From Pseudomonas sp. CFBP13508 (lineage in GTDB: Bacteria > Pseudomonadota > Gammaproteobacteria > Pseudomonadales > Pseudomonadaceae), in the NCBI RefSeq assembly GCF_005233515.1, contig NZ_QFZZ01000004.1:196644-260643 (forward strand): 64,000 nt of DNA, given 5' to 3'. Positions 55,788 to 64,000 of this stretch are shown here, piece after piece; the first letter of the stretch is position 1; each line of letters starts with the position of its first letter. The notes under the pieces are model-generated. The model searched no databases and was not told where the DNA came from. It saw nothing but the letters and a program-made list of their open reading frames with translations. The position numbers and the translations under genes were made by a program.

Positions 55788-57515
55788 ATGAAGTTTCCAC
55801 GAAGATTTACCAGCGGCGTGCTGATGCTGTTATCCAGCTGCGCGGCGCTGGCGCAAAGTGAATTGGATGTACGGATCAAGCCGTCCAACGATGAACTCAA
55901 GGCCAATATAGAAGGCTATATCGGCAGCCTCGGCGATCGCGACGAAGAAGCCTTGCTGCGTTTCAGTCGCGGCGCCGAAGAGCAGGCGCGCAAAGCCGCG
56001 CAGGCGCTGGGCTACTACCAGCCGCAGATCGACAGTGACGTCAAGGGCGGGGAAAAACCGCGTCTGGTGCTGAACATCGATCCCGGCGAGCCGATTCGCC
56101 TGCGCAACGTCACCGTGCGTGTCGACGGCCCGGCGGCGTCGCTGAAATCCTTTCGCGTACCGAAAAGCGACCTGCTCAAATCCGGCGCCGTGCTCAACCA
56201 TGGCCGTTACGAAGACGCCAAACGGGTGATCCAGAATCAGGCTTCGCGCTTCGGTTATTTCAGTGGCCATTTCACCAGTCAGAAGCTCATGGTCGATCCG
56301 CGCGCGGGCGTGGCCGACATCGAATTGATCTACGACAGCGGCCCGCGCTATGCGCTGGGCAAAGTCAGTTTCGAGGGCGACACGCCGTTCGACGAAGACC
56401 TGCTGCAACGCATGGTGCCGTTCAAGGCAGGCGAGCCTTACGATTCGGAACTGATCGCCGAACTCAACCGCGACCTGCAATCGAGCGGCTATTTCGAGGG
56501 CGTGCGCGTCGACGCCGCGCCGACCGCTGCGAAAAACGATGTGATTCCGGTCGAGGTCAAACTCGACACGCGCAAGCCGCGCACCATGGGCCTTGGTCTC
56601 GGTTACTCGACCGACGTCGGCCCACGGATCAAGGCCAACTGGACGCGCCACTGGGTCAACCCGCAAGGCGACAGCTATGGCTGGGAAGCCGAGCTTTCCG
56701 CGCCCCGGCAGAACGTCGGGCTGTTTTACGACATCCCGCTCGACCCGCCGCTGACCGACAAACTGCGCTGGGCCGGCGGCTATCAGTTCGAAGACATCGA
56801 AAGCTCCGACACCCTCAGCAAGCTGCTGACCTTCGGCCCGGAATGGCACAGCAAGTTGCCCAGCGGCTGGCAGCGGGTGATCTCGCTGAAATGGCAACGC
56901 GAGGAATACGAACTCGGCGACGACTCGGGCCTGAGCACGTTGCTGATGCCTGGCATCAGTTATTCGTACCTCAAAAGCGACAACCGCATCGACCCGCGCA
57001 ACGGCTATCGCCTGAGCTTCGAAAGCAAAGTGGCCAAGGAAGGGCTCGGTTCGGACAACAACCTTTTATACGGCACCGCGCTGGTCAAAGGCCTGACTAC
57101 GGTGTTCGACAAACACCGCTTGCTCGGCCGCGTGCAGGTTGGCGGCAGCGCCACCAACGGCTACAACTCGATTCCGCCGTCGCTGCGCTTCTTTGCCGGC
57201 GGCGATCAGAGCGTGCGCGGTTACGACTACCAGAGCCTGTCGCCGAAAAACTCTGACGGCGACCGCATCGGTGGCCGCTACATGATCGCCGGCAGTGTCG
57301 AATATCAATACTCGATCGCCGAGAAATGGCGGGTCGCGACCTTCGTCGACCAGGGTAACTCTTTCAACAAACTCGAACTGCCCGACCTCAAGACCGGCGT
57401 CGGTGTGGGTGTGCGCTGGGTCTCGCCGGTCGGGCCGATCCGCCTCGACCTCGCACGGGGGCTGGATGACGGCGGCGGCTTCCGACTGCACTTTTCCATG
57501 GGGCCTGAGCTGTGA
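55788..57515 (+). CDS. tamA: Translocation and assembly module outer-membrane protein TamA
   Basis: 575 residues. Omp85-family protein that, with TamB, helps insert some autotransporters and moves phospholipid to the outer membrane. Signal peptide to CAALAQ, three POTRA domains (about 25-255), then a 16-strand barrel with RFFAGGDQSVRGYDYQSLSP and a C-terminal FHFSMGPEL-type strand ending in GFRLHFSMGPEL. The start at 55788 is preferred; 55770 would add six residues. Confidence 0.93.
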   Translation: MKFPRRFTSGVLMLLSSCAALAQSELDVRIKPSNDELKANIEGYIGSLGDRDEEALLRFSRGAEEQARKAAQALGYYQPQIDSDVKGGEKPRLVLNIDPGEPIRLRNVTVRVDGPAASLKSFRVPKSDLLKSGAVLNHGRYEDAKRVIQNQASRFGYFSGHFTSQKLMVDPRAGVADIELIYDSGPRYALGKVSFEGDTPFDEDLLQRMVPFKAGEPYDSELIAELNRDLQSSGYFEGVRVDAAPTAAKNDVIPVEVKLDTRKPRTMGLGLGYSTDVGPRIKANWTRHWVNPQGDSYGWEAELSAPRQNVGLFYDIPLDPPLTDKLRWAGGYQFEDIESSDTLSKLLTFGPEWHSKLPSGWQRVISLKWQREEYELGDDSGLSTLLMPGISYSYLKSDNRIDPRNGYRLSFESKVAKEGLGSDNNLLYGTALVKGLTTVFDKHRLLGRVQVGGSATNGYNSIPPSLRFFAGGDQSVRGYDYQSLSPKNSDGDRIGGRYMIAGSVEYQYSIAEKWRVATFVDQGNSFNKLELPDLKTGVGVGVRWVSPVGPIRLDLARGLDDGGGFRLHFSMGPEL

Positions 57516-60500
57516 AGCGTGGTTTGAAAATAACGGCGCTGACGGTGTTGGCGCTGGTCTTGCTGATCGTCCTGAGCCTGGCCGCACTACTTGGTACGCA
57601 GGCGGGCAGTCGTTGGGCGTTGGGCCTGGTGCCGGGCCTGAACGTGGAGAATTTCCACGGTCGCCTCGCTGGGCAGTGGAGCGCCGATCACTTGGTGTGG
57701 CAGCAGGACACCAGCCGTGTCGAGCTGAACAAGGCGATCTTCGCCTGGTCACCGCTGTGCCTGACGCGCATGACCTTGTGCATCGATCAGCTCAAGGCCG
57801 ATCAGCTGATCCTGCAGTTCCCGCCCAGCGAAGAAACCACCGAGAGCGGCCCGATCAAACTGCCCGATCTGCAGTTACCGTTGGCCATTGAACTCGGCGA
57901 TGTCGAGGTCGGCAGCCTGTTGTTTAACGGCAGCGAACAGCTCAAGGGCTTGCAGCTGGCGGCGCACTGGACCGCTCAGGGCCTGCAGATCGACAGCGTG
58001 AAATTGCAGCGTGACGAGCTCAGCCTGAACCTGTCCGGCCTGCTGCAACCGAGCGGTAACTGGCCACTGAATATTCAGGGCGATCTGGCCTTGCCCGCTC
58101 CCGGCAGCGAGCCGTGGACCCTGGCGCTGAAAGTTGAGGGCGACCTGCTGAAAACCCTCAACCTGCACGCCGACAGCCGTGGTTACCTCGACGGCCAGTT
58201 GAGCGGCGAGCTGCAAGCACTGGCGGAAAACCTCCCGGCCAAGCTGCGCATCACCAGCGACGCGTTCAAGCCGAGCGCCGATCTGCCGGACACCCTGCAA
58301 TTCAATCAGCTTGTACTCACCGGCGAAGGCGACCTGAAAAACGGTTATCAACTGCTCGGCAACGCCACGCTGCCCGCCGAAAAATCGCCAGTGGCGCTGC
58401 TGCTCAAAGGCAAGGTCGACGCCAACGGCGCGCAGATCGCCGGGCTCGACCTCAACGCCAACGACCAGCAAAACCTCAAACTCACCGGCAGTGTCGACTG
58501 GAGCAAGGGCCTCAGCGCTCAGGCCAATATCAACTGGCAAGACTTCCCGTGGCACCGGCTCTATCCGGAAATCGACGAGCCGCAAGTGACGTTGCGCACC
58601 TTTACCGGCGAAGTGTCCTACACCGACGGCCAGTACCTCGGTAATTTCGACGCCGCGCTGGATGGCCCGGCCGGGGCGTTCACCTTGAGCAGTCCGTTCA
58701 GCGGCAGCCTCGAACAGATCGCCTTGCCGCAACTGGTCATGCAGGCCGGGCAGGGCAAGGCCGAAGGGCACGTCAATGTGCGCTTCGCCGACGGCATCGC
58801 CTGGGATACCGCGCTGGATCTGTCGGCGCTCAACCCGGCATATTGGGTCGCCGAACTGCCGGGCACGCTGGCCGGGCCGTTGCAGAGCAAAGGCGAGATG
58901 AAGAATGATCAGCTCAGCCTCAGCGCCGACCTCGACCTCAAAGGCAAATTGCGCGGTCAGCCGGCGGTCCTGCAAGCGAAGGCTGACGGTGCGGGCGAGC
59001 GGTGGAACCTCAACGCCCTGCAGATCCGCCTCGGCGACAACAGCATTAACGGCAAGGGCAGCCTGCAGGACAAACTCGGCGGCCAGATCGACATCAAACT
59101 GCCGCGTCTGGCCCAGCTCTGGCCGCAATTGCGCGGGCAGGTCAACGGTCAGGTCAATGTTGCCGGCACGTTGAAGGCGCCGCAGGGCAAGCTTGATCTG
59201 CAGGGTTCGCAACTGGCCTTTCAGGACAATCGCCTGCAAAGCCTCAACCTCGACGCCACGCTCGACAGTGCGCAGCGGGCGAAGATCAATCTCAAAGGCA
59301 GCGGCATTCAGACCGGCGATACTTCGCTCGGCACCCTGACCGCCAGTGCTCAGGGCGACATCAAGAGCCAGAAACTCAACCTCGACCTGATCGGGCCGAA
59401 GCTGAAACTGGCGCTGGGGCTGGACGGCAATCTGGACAAGGGCAACTGGCGCGGACGCTTGGCCAGTGGCGACATTCAGGCCGGTGGCCAGGACTGGAAG
59501 CTGCAAGGCCCCGCAAAACTGGAGCGCCTGGCGGACGGCCAGATCAATTTCGGCGCGCATTGCTGGCTGTCCGGCAATGCCAGCCTGTGTGGCGAAGACC
59601 AGCGCCTGATGCCCGAGCCGAAGCTGCGTTATCACCTCAAGCAATTCCCGATCGAAAGCCTTGCGCAGTGGCTGCCCAAGGACTTCGCCTGGCAGGGCCG
59701 ACTCAACGCCGATCTGCAACTGGACCTGCCGGCGAGCGGCCCGAACGGCGTGGTCAGTGTCGACGCCAGCGGTGGCACCCTGCGCGTGCGCGACAAGGAT
59801 CGCTGGCTGGATTTCCCCTACCAGACCCTCAAACTCACCAGCAAACTCACGCCCAAGCGCGTCGACACCGAGCTCAATTTTGTCGGCGGAAAACTCGGCG
59901 AATTGATGGTCCAGGCGCAGCTCAATCCGCTGCCGAAAAACAAACCGCTGAGCGGCTCGTTCCGCCTTTCCGGCCTCGATCTGTCGGTGGCGCGGCCGTT
60001 CGTGCCGATGGTGGAAAAACTCACCGGCCGGCTCAACGGCAGCGGCACTATTTCCGGTGGCCTGCTCGCACCGCTGGTCAACGGCACCGTGCAGCTCAGC
60101 GACGGCGAGGTGTCCGGCGCCGAACTGCCGATGGAGTTGCAGAATCTGCAACTGACTGCGGCGATCGCCGGCGAATCGGTGCGCCTGGACGGTGGCTGGG
60201 ACAGCGGCAAGACTGGCAAAGGCAGTCTCAACGGCAACGTCGCCTGGGGTCAGGCACTGGTGGTCGATCTGGCGCTCAAGGGCACGCAATTGCCGGTCAG
60301 CGTCGAACCCTACGCCAAATTGGAAATGGCTCCGGATCTGAAAATTTCCATGGCCGGCGATGAGCTGAAAGTTGCCGGTAAGGTGTTGGTGCCGAAGGGC
60401 GAAATCACCGTGCGCGAACTGCCGCCATCGACGGTAAAAGTCTCCGACGACACGATCATCGTCGGCGCGCAGACCGAAGAGGGCAAACCGCCGATCGCGA

Positions 60501-61186
60501 TGAAAATGGACATCGACGTGATCGTCGGCCAGGACAAGCTGAGCTTCGCCGGTTTCGGCCTGACCGCGAATCTGCAAGGTCAGGTGCACATCGGCGACAA
60601 CATGGACACCCGTGGCGAACTCTGGCTCAACGACGGCCGCTATCGCGCCTACGGCCAACGCCTGACGGTACGGCGTGCGCGTCTGTTGTTCGCCGGCCCC
60701 ATCGACCAGCCGTATCTGGATATCGAAGCGATCCGCCAGACCGACGACGTCATCGCCGGTATTCGCCTGAGCGGCAGCGCCGAACAACCGACCACGCAGA
60801 TCTTCTCCGAACCGGCGATGAGTCAGGAACAGGCGCTGTCGTACCTGGTGCTGGGCCGTCCGCTGAGCACCAGCGGCGAAGATAACAATATGCTCGCGCA
60901 AGCCGCGCTGGGCCTGGGCCTGATGGGCAGCGCCGGGGTCACCAGTGGTCTGGCCAAGGATCTGGGCATCGAGGATTTCCAGCTCGACACCCAAGGCAGC
61001 GGCAACGACACCAGCGTCGTCGCCAGCGGTAACATCTCCGAAAAACTCAGCCTGCGCTACGGCGTCGGCGTCTTCGAACCGGCCAGCACCATCGCCTTGC
61101 GCTACAAGCTGAGCAAGAAGGTCTACGTCGAAGCAGCGAGCGGCGTGGCGAGTTCGCTGGATATTTTCTACAAGCGGGATTTCTAG
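57512..61186 (+). CDS. tamB: Translocation and assembly module inner-membrane protein TamB
   Basis: 1224 residues. AsmA-like bridge protein that spans the periplasm as a long beta-taco groove. One N-terminal membrane helix (ITALTVLALVLLIVLSLAALLG) is followed by about 850 residues of repeating beta strands, and the conserved DUF490 domain fills the C-terminal 350 residues, ending YVEAASGVASSLDIFYKRDF. GTG 57512 overlaps the tamA stop by 4 bases (GTGA). Confidence 0.95.
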   Translation: MKRGLKITALTVLALVLLIVLSLAALLGTQAGSRWALGLVPGLNVENFHGRLAGQWSADHLVWQQDTSRVELNKAIFAWSPLCLTRMTLCIDQLKADQLILQFPPSEETTESGPIKLPDLQLPLAIELGDVEVGSLLFNGSEQLKGLQLAAHWTAQGLQIDSVKLQRDELSLNLSGLLQPSGNWPLNIQGDLALPAPGSEPWTLALKVEGDLLKTLNLHADSRGYLDGQLSGELQALAENLPAKLRITSDAFKPSADLPDTLQFNQLVLTGEGDLKNGYQLLGNATLPAEKSPVALLLKGKVDANGAQIAGLDLNANDQQNLKLTGSVDWSKGLSAQANINWQDFPWHRLYPEIDEPQVTLRTFTGEVSYTDGQYLGNFDAALDGPAGAFTLSSPFSGSLEQIALPQLVMQAGQGKAEGHVNVRFADGIAWDTALDLSALNPAYWVAELPGTLAGPLQSKGEMKNDQLSLSADLDLKGKLRGQPAVLQAKADGAGERWNLNALQIRLGDNSINGKGSLQDKLGGQIDIKLPRLAQLWPQLRGQVNGQVNVAGTLKAPQGKLDLQGSQLAFQDNRLQSLNLDATLDSAQRAKINLKGSGIQTGDTSLGTLTASAQGDIKSQKLNLDLIGPKLKLALGLDGNLDKGNWRGRLASGDIQAGGQDWKLQGPAKLERLADGQINFGAHCWLSGNASLCGEDQRLMPEPKLRYHLKQFPIESLAQWLPKDFAWQGRLNADLQLDLPASGPNGVVSVDASGGTLRVRDKDRWLDFPYQTLKLTSKLTPKRVDTELNFVGGKLGELMVQAQLNPLPKNKPLSGSFRLSGLDLSVARPFVPMVEKLTGRLNGSGTISGGLLAPLVNGTVQLSDGEVSGAELPMELQNLQLTAAIAGESVRLDGGWDSGKTGKGSLNGNVAWGQALVVDLALKGTQLPVSVEPYAKLEMAPDLKISMAGDELKVAGKVLVPKGEITVRELPPSTVKVSDDTIIVGAQTEEGKPPIAMKMDIDVIVGQDKLSFAGFGLTANLQGQVHIGDNMDTRGELWLNDGRYRAYGQRLTVRRARLLFAGPIDQPYLDIEAIRQTDDVIAGIRLSGSAEQPTTQIFSEPAMSQEQALSYLVLGRPLSTSGEDNNMLAQAALGLGLMGSAGVTSGLAKDLGIEDFQLDTQGSGNDTSVVASGNISEKLSLRYGVGVFEPASTIALRYKLSKKVYVEAASGVASSLDIFYKRDF

Positions 61187-61219
61187 AGCGCACCTGCTCA
61201 TTTGAACCGAGTCGCACCC

Positions 61220-61284
61220 TTCGCGAGCAGGCTCGCTCCCACATTGGAACGTGTTTTCCCTGTGGGAGCGAGCCTGCTCGCGAA
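61220..61284. repeat. REP pair (type B), copy 15
   Basis: Outward-facing pair after tamB. Confidence 0.92.
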
Positions 61285-61351
61285 TGCGGTCGCTCACGCG
61301 ATAAAACCCAGCCCACAGGTCAACTAATTACCAAGCCCCCTAACTATTGCG

Positions 61352-61379
61352 TTGACATTCGCTGCCTAAGCAGTAACAT
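61352..61379 (+). promoter_or_regulatory. Promoter of the MarR-efflux operon with embedded operator
   Basis: TTGACA at 61352-61357 and TAACAT at 61374-61379, spacer 16. The operator GCTGCCTAAGCAGT (61361-61374) fills the spacer, so a bound repressor would block RNA polymerase. Confidence 0.7.
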
Positions 61380-61393
61380 CTCGACATACATTC

Positions 61394-61407
61394 ACTGCCT
61401 AGGCAGT
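61394..61407. promoter_or_regulatory. Second MarR operator
   Basis: ACTGCCTAGGCAGT, a perfect 14-bp palindrome, 33 bases (three DNA turns) from the first site and just downstream of the expected transcription start. Confidence 0.75.
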
Positions 61408-61421
61408 TATCAGGTCGACCC

Positions 61422-61904
61422 ATGAAGCATTTCACCCCGGAAGAATTCAAACATTGCCACCTCGGCCTGCTGCTGGGCCGGGCGGCGTTGCTCAAGGACC
61501 GGATCATCGACACCCACATGGAACCGCACGGCATCACCGCCGCGCAGTTCAAGGTGTTGATCATCATGGCCCAGTTCGGCGTCGACACCCCGACCGAGCT
61601 GTGCCGGCATCTGTCGCTGGACAGCGGGTCGATGACGCGCATGCTCGATCGTCTGGAGCAGAAGGGCTTCCTGATTCGCCAGCGCAGCGAAGATGACCGC
61701 CGTCAGGTGCAGCTGAAGCTGACCGAGCAGGGCCAGCAGTTGACCGATCGTCTGCCGCAGATTGGTGCCGAGGCGATGAATGAACTGGCCGGTGCCATTA
61801 CCCGCGAAGAGCTGAAGACCCTGGAATACATCCTCAAGAAAATCCTCCTGGCCGCCGGTGACCCGATTACCGTCCAGCGTTTGGGTGAACACAATGAGCG
61901 CTAA
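61422..61904 (+). CDS. MarR-family repressor of the efflux operon
   Basis: 160 residues, winged-helix MarR fold: TAAQFKVLIIMAQFG, recognition helix LSLDSGSMTRMLDRLEQKG and wing RQRSEDDRRQVQLKLTE. It resembles EmrR/MprA in length and in heading an efflux operon. Two palindromic operators upstream imply self-repression released by a drug-like ligand. Overlaps the next gene by 11 bases. Confidence 0.88.
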   Translation: MKHFTPEEFKHCHLGLLLGRAALLKDRIIDTHMEPHGITAAQFKVLIIMAQFGVDTPTELCRHLSLDSGSMTRMLDRLEQKGFLIRQRSEDDRRQVQLKLTEQGQQLTDRLPQIGAEAMNELAGAITREELKTLEYILKKILLAAGDPITVQRLGEHNER

Positions 61905-63363
61905 GACCTTGCGCAGCAGTCTGACGCTGTTGTTGTCGGCGATGATCCTCGCCGGTTGCGCCAACTACAGCGGCCTCGACACTGAAGGCCAGCGCCTCGA
62001 CGCGGCGCAGTTGAAGACAGCGCAGTCTCTCGATGGCGTGACCCTGTCTCCAGCGGCGTGGCCGAAAAGCGATTGGTGGAGCAGCCTCGGCGATCCGCAG
62101 CTCGACGGCCTGATCCGCGAAGCCCTGCGCGACAGCCCGGACATGCAGATCGCCGAAGCCCGTGCGCACCAGGCCAGCGCCGCCGCGTATGCTGCCGATG
62201 CCGAGCGTTATCCGACCCTCGACGCCAGCGCTGGCATCAGCCGTTCGCGTCTGGCCCGCGATCAGGATCCGCGCGGGCAGGGCGGGGCTTATGCGACGGT
62301 GCGCAATGTCAGTGCCGGCTTCAATTACAACTTCGACTTGTGGGGCGGCCAGCGCGATGCCTGGGAAGCCGCACTCGGCGAGGCCCGTGCTGCTGAAGTC
62401 GATCGTCAGGCCGCGCAGTTGACCCTCGCCGCTGACGTCGCCCGTGCTTACAGCGATCTCGGTCAGGCGCACATCGTTTACGACCTCGCCAGCGAGGACC
62501 TCAAGCGCACCCGGCAAATGCTCGACCTCAGCCAGCGCCGCTTGAGTTCCGGGATCGACAGCCAGTACCAGTTTCAGCAAACCCAGAGTCTGGAAGCCAG
62601 TTCTCAAGCGAGCCTGATCGACGCGGAAAAACGCTTGAACAGCGCGAAAATCGCCTTGGCGGTATTGCTCGGCAAAGGCCCGGATCGTGGCAACGAAATC
62701 GCTCGACCGAAAGTCCTGCAAGCCAGCGCCGTGGCGGTGCCCTCGGTGTTGCCAGCGGAACTGCTCGGCCGCCGCCCGGATCTGGTCGCGGCGCGCTGGC
62801 GTGTCGAGGCGGCGAGCAAAGACATCGATGCGGCGAAAACCCGTTTCTATCCCAACCTCAACCTGTCGGCCTCGGCCGGCGCCGAGTCGTTGCTGGGTGA
62901 TGCGATGTTCGGTTCGGCCAGTCGTTTCTTCAACATCGCGCCGACCGTGTCGCTGCCGATCTTCGATGGCGGACGCCTGCGCGCCAACCTCGATGCCCGC
63001 GACGCCGATTACGATCTGGCGGTGGCGCAGTACAACAAGAGCCTGGTCAAAGCCCTGGGTGATGTCGGCGACACCATCAATCAGCTGCGCGATATCGGCC
63101 GGCAGATCGGCGCGCAGCAACATGCCACCGACATTGCTCAGGATTCTTACAACACCGTCGTCCAGCGTTACGGATCCGGCATCGGCAACTACCTGGACGT
63201 GCTCAGCATCGAGCAGCAATTGCTCCAGGCCCAGCGTCAGCTGGCGACCCTCAATGCCGAGCAGATCGACCTGTCGATTCAACTGATGCAAGCGCTGGGC
63301 GGCGGCTTTCAGGGTGAAAACCTGAACGCAGCCAACGCCAGCCCCGCGTCGTCGCACCCATAA
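61894..63363 (+). CDS. Outer-membrane efflux lipoprotein, NodT/OprM family
   Basis: 489 residues from ATG 61894. The lipobox ILAGC makes it an outer-membrane lipoprotein. Two TolC-like OEP repeats follow, with long helical hairpins (AWEAALGEARAAEVDRQAAQLTLAADVARAY-type and RRPDLVAARWRVEAASKDI). It forms the exit duct of a tripartite pump with the HlyD-type adaptor coded next. Confidence 0.92.
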   Translation: MSAKTLRSSLTLLLSAMILAGCANYSGLDTEGQRLDAAQLKTAQSLDGVTLSPAAWPKSDWWSSLGDPQLDGLIREALRDSPDMQIAEARAHQASAAAYAADAERYPTLDASAGISRSRLARDQDPRGQGGAYATVRNVSAGFNYNFDLWGGQRDAWEAALGEARAAEVDRQAAQLTLAADVARAYSDLGQAHIVYDLASEDLKRTRQMLDLSQRRLSSGIDSQYQFQQTQSLEASSQASLIDAEKRLNSAKIALAVLLGKGPDRGNEIARPKVLQASAVAVPSVLPAELLGRRPDLVAARWRVEAASKDIDAAKTRFYPNLNLSASAGAESLLGDAMFGSASRFFNIAPTVSLPIFDGGRLRANLDARDADYDLAVAQYNKSLVKALGDVGDTINQLRDIGRQIGAQQHATDIAQDSYNTVVQRYGSGIGNYLDVLSIEQQLLQAQRQLATLNAEQIDLSIQLMQALGGGFQGENLNAANASPASSHP

Positions 63364-63378
63364 TTCAAGGTATTTGTC

Positions 63379-64000
63379 ATGGCCACTGCCGAAAACACCC
63401 AAGCTCAAGACAACACCCCGGACACCGGCAACCCGCGCAAACGCAAGGTGATGCTGCTGGCCCTCGCTGTGGTGGTCCTGCTCGCCATTGCCGGCGTCTG
63501 GGCCTATCACGAGTTCATCGGGCGCTTTAACGAAAGCACCGACGATGCCTACGTCAACGGCAACGTCGTGGAGATCACGCCGCTGGTCACCGGCACCGTG
63601 GTCAGCATCGGTGCCGACGACGGGGATCTGGTCCAGGAAGGCCAGGTGCTGGTCAACTTCGACCCCAACGATGCCGAAGTCGGCCTGCAAAGTGCCAAGG
63701 CCAAACTGGCGCGCACCGTGCGTCAGGTGCGCGGCCTGTATAGCAACGTCGACGGCATGAAAGCTCAGGTCAATGCGCAGCAGGCCGAAGTGCAGAAGGC
63801 CCAGGACAACTACAACCGGCGGAAAAATCTCGCCCAGGGCGGGGCGATTTCCCAGGAAGAGCTGTCCCACGCCCGCGACGACCTGACCTCGGCGCAGAAC
63901 GCCTTGGCTAACGCCAAACAGCAACTGAAAACCACCAGCGCGCTGGTCGACGACACCGTGGTCTCGTCCCATCCGGACGTAATGTCGGCGGCTGCCGATC
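63379..64000 (+). CDS. EmrA-like membrane fusion (adaptor) protein, N-terminal part
   Basis: Starts at ATG 63379 and runs off the window, giving 207 codons. The N-terminus has a polar leader, then a membrane helix (KVMLLALAVVVLLAIAGVWAY). The HlyD/EmrA signature STDDAYVNGNVVEITPLVTG and lipoyl half-motif VQEGQVLVNFDPNDAE follow, and then a coiled hairpin (QVNAQQAEVQKAQDNYNRRK). It should join the outer-membrane factor above to an MFS (EmrB-like) pump coded beyond the window. Confidence 0.93.
   Translation, partial: MATAENTQAQDNTPDTGNPRKRKVMLLALAVVVLLAIAGVWAYHEFIGRFNESTDDAYVNGNVVEITPLVTGTVVSIGADDGDLVQEGQVLVNFDPNDAEVGLQSAKAKLARTVRQVRGLYSNVDGMKAQVNAQQAEVQKAQDNYNRRKNLAQGGAISQEELSHARDDLTSAQNALANAKQQLKTTSALVDDTVVSSHPDVMSAAAD

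Noticed and set aside
57875..61297. Minus-strand open frame of 1140 codons opposite tamB
   Set aside because: It mirrors the high-GC third-codon pattern of tamB, contains no recognisable domain and begins in REP sequence. It is a shadow frame.

Overview
This window is chromosomal DNA from a Pseudomonas of the P. fluorescens lineage. The evidence is the conserved order folD - tRNA(Arg, His, Leu, His) - tig - clpP - clpX - lon - hupB - ppiD, the liu leucine-degradation genes, a PrrF-type iron sRNA, a CrcY-type sRNA and fifteen paired copies of the GTGGGAGCGAGCCTGCTCGC repeat. Almost every interval is ordinary high-GC Pseudomonas coding sequence. There is no prophage, insertion sequence or CRISPR array. 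The window cuts a gene at each end: pbpG on the left and an emrA-like adaptor gene on the right.

Region by region. 0-11 kb is the housekeeping block: the end of pbpG, folD, a four-tRNA operon with two identical tRNA-His copies, and the protein-quality genes tig, clpP, clpX, lon (with a sigma-32-type promoter), hupB and ppiD. A degenerate tRNA-Asp-like sequence lies between hupB and ppiD. 11-21.5 kb holds a dispersed long repeat, a divergent MFS/LysR pair, a DUF2242 lipoprotein, a 28-codon gene, an AraC regulator, a nitrilase-fold protein that has lost its catalytic cysteine, fadH, a PLP enzyme and a cytochrome b561. 21.6-28.7 kb is an aminophosphonate island: phnW-phnX with a divergent LysR gene, then a second LysR gene divergent from an organophosphate-antiporter-family permease and a FAD amine oxidoreductase. 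28.7-34 kb carries a short orphan vgrG, a YebC-family gene, a leucine-rich-repeat protein kinase and zapE. 34-37 kb is an ECF sigma/anti-sigma operon facing a catalase-like srpA/cytochrome b561 operon; both share one promoter signature. 37-40 kb has an M14 carboxypeptidase, prrF with its Fur box, a DUF6124 gene and an XRE-S24 repressor. 39.9-49.8 kb holds the liu genes in two blocks (liuABCD and liuR/liuE), separated by an acyl-CoA synthetase gene and crcY. 50-55.7 kb has a LysR/acyl-CoA dehydrogenase pair, a PstS-OmpA fusion protein, xthA and a GNAT acetyltransferase. 55.8-61.2 kb is tamA-tamB. 61.4 kb to the end is a MarR-controlled tripartite efflux operon.

The most notable non-coding content is regulatory. 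It comprises crcY with a sigma-54 promoter and six A-rich Hfq/Crc motifs, prrF under a Fur box, three matching LiuR boxes, two mirror-image ECF promoters, two palindromic MarR operators, and a REP-pair family that occurs in two geometries. All start sites were chosen from ribosome-binding sites and family length, because many open frames run backwards through REP sequences and give false N-termini.
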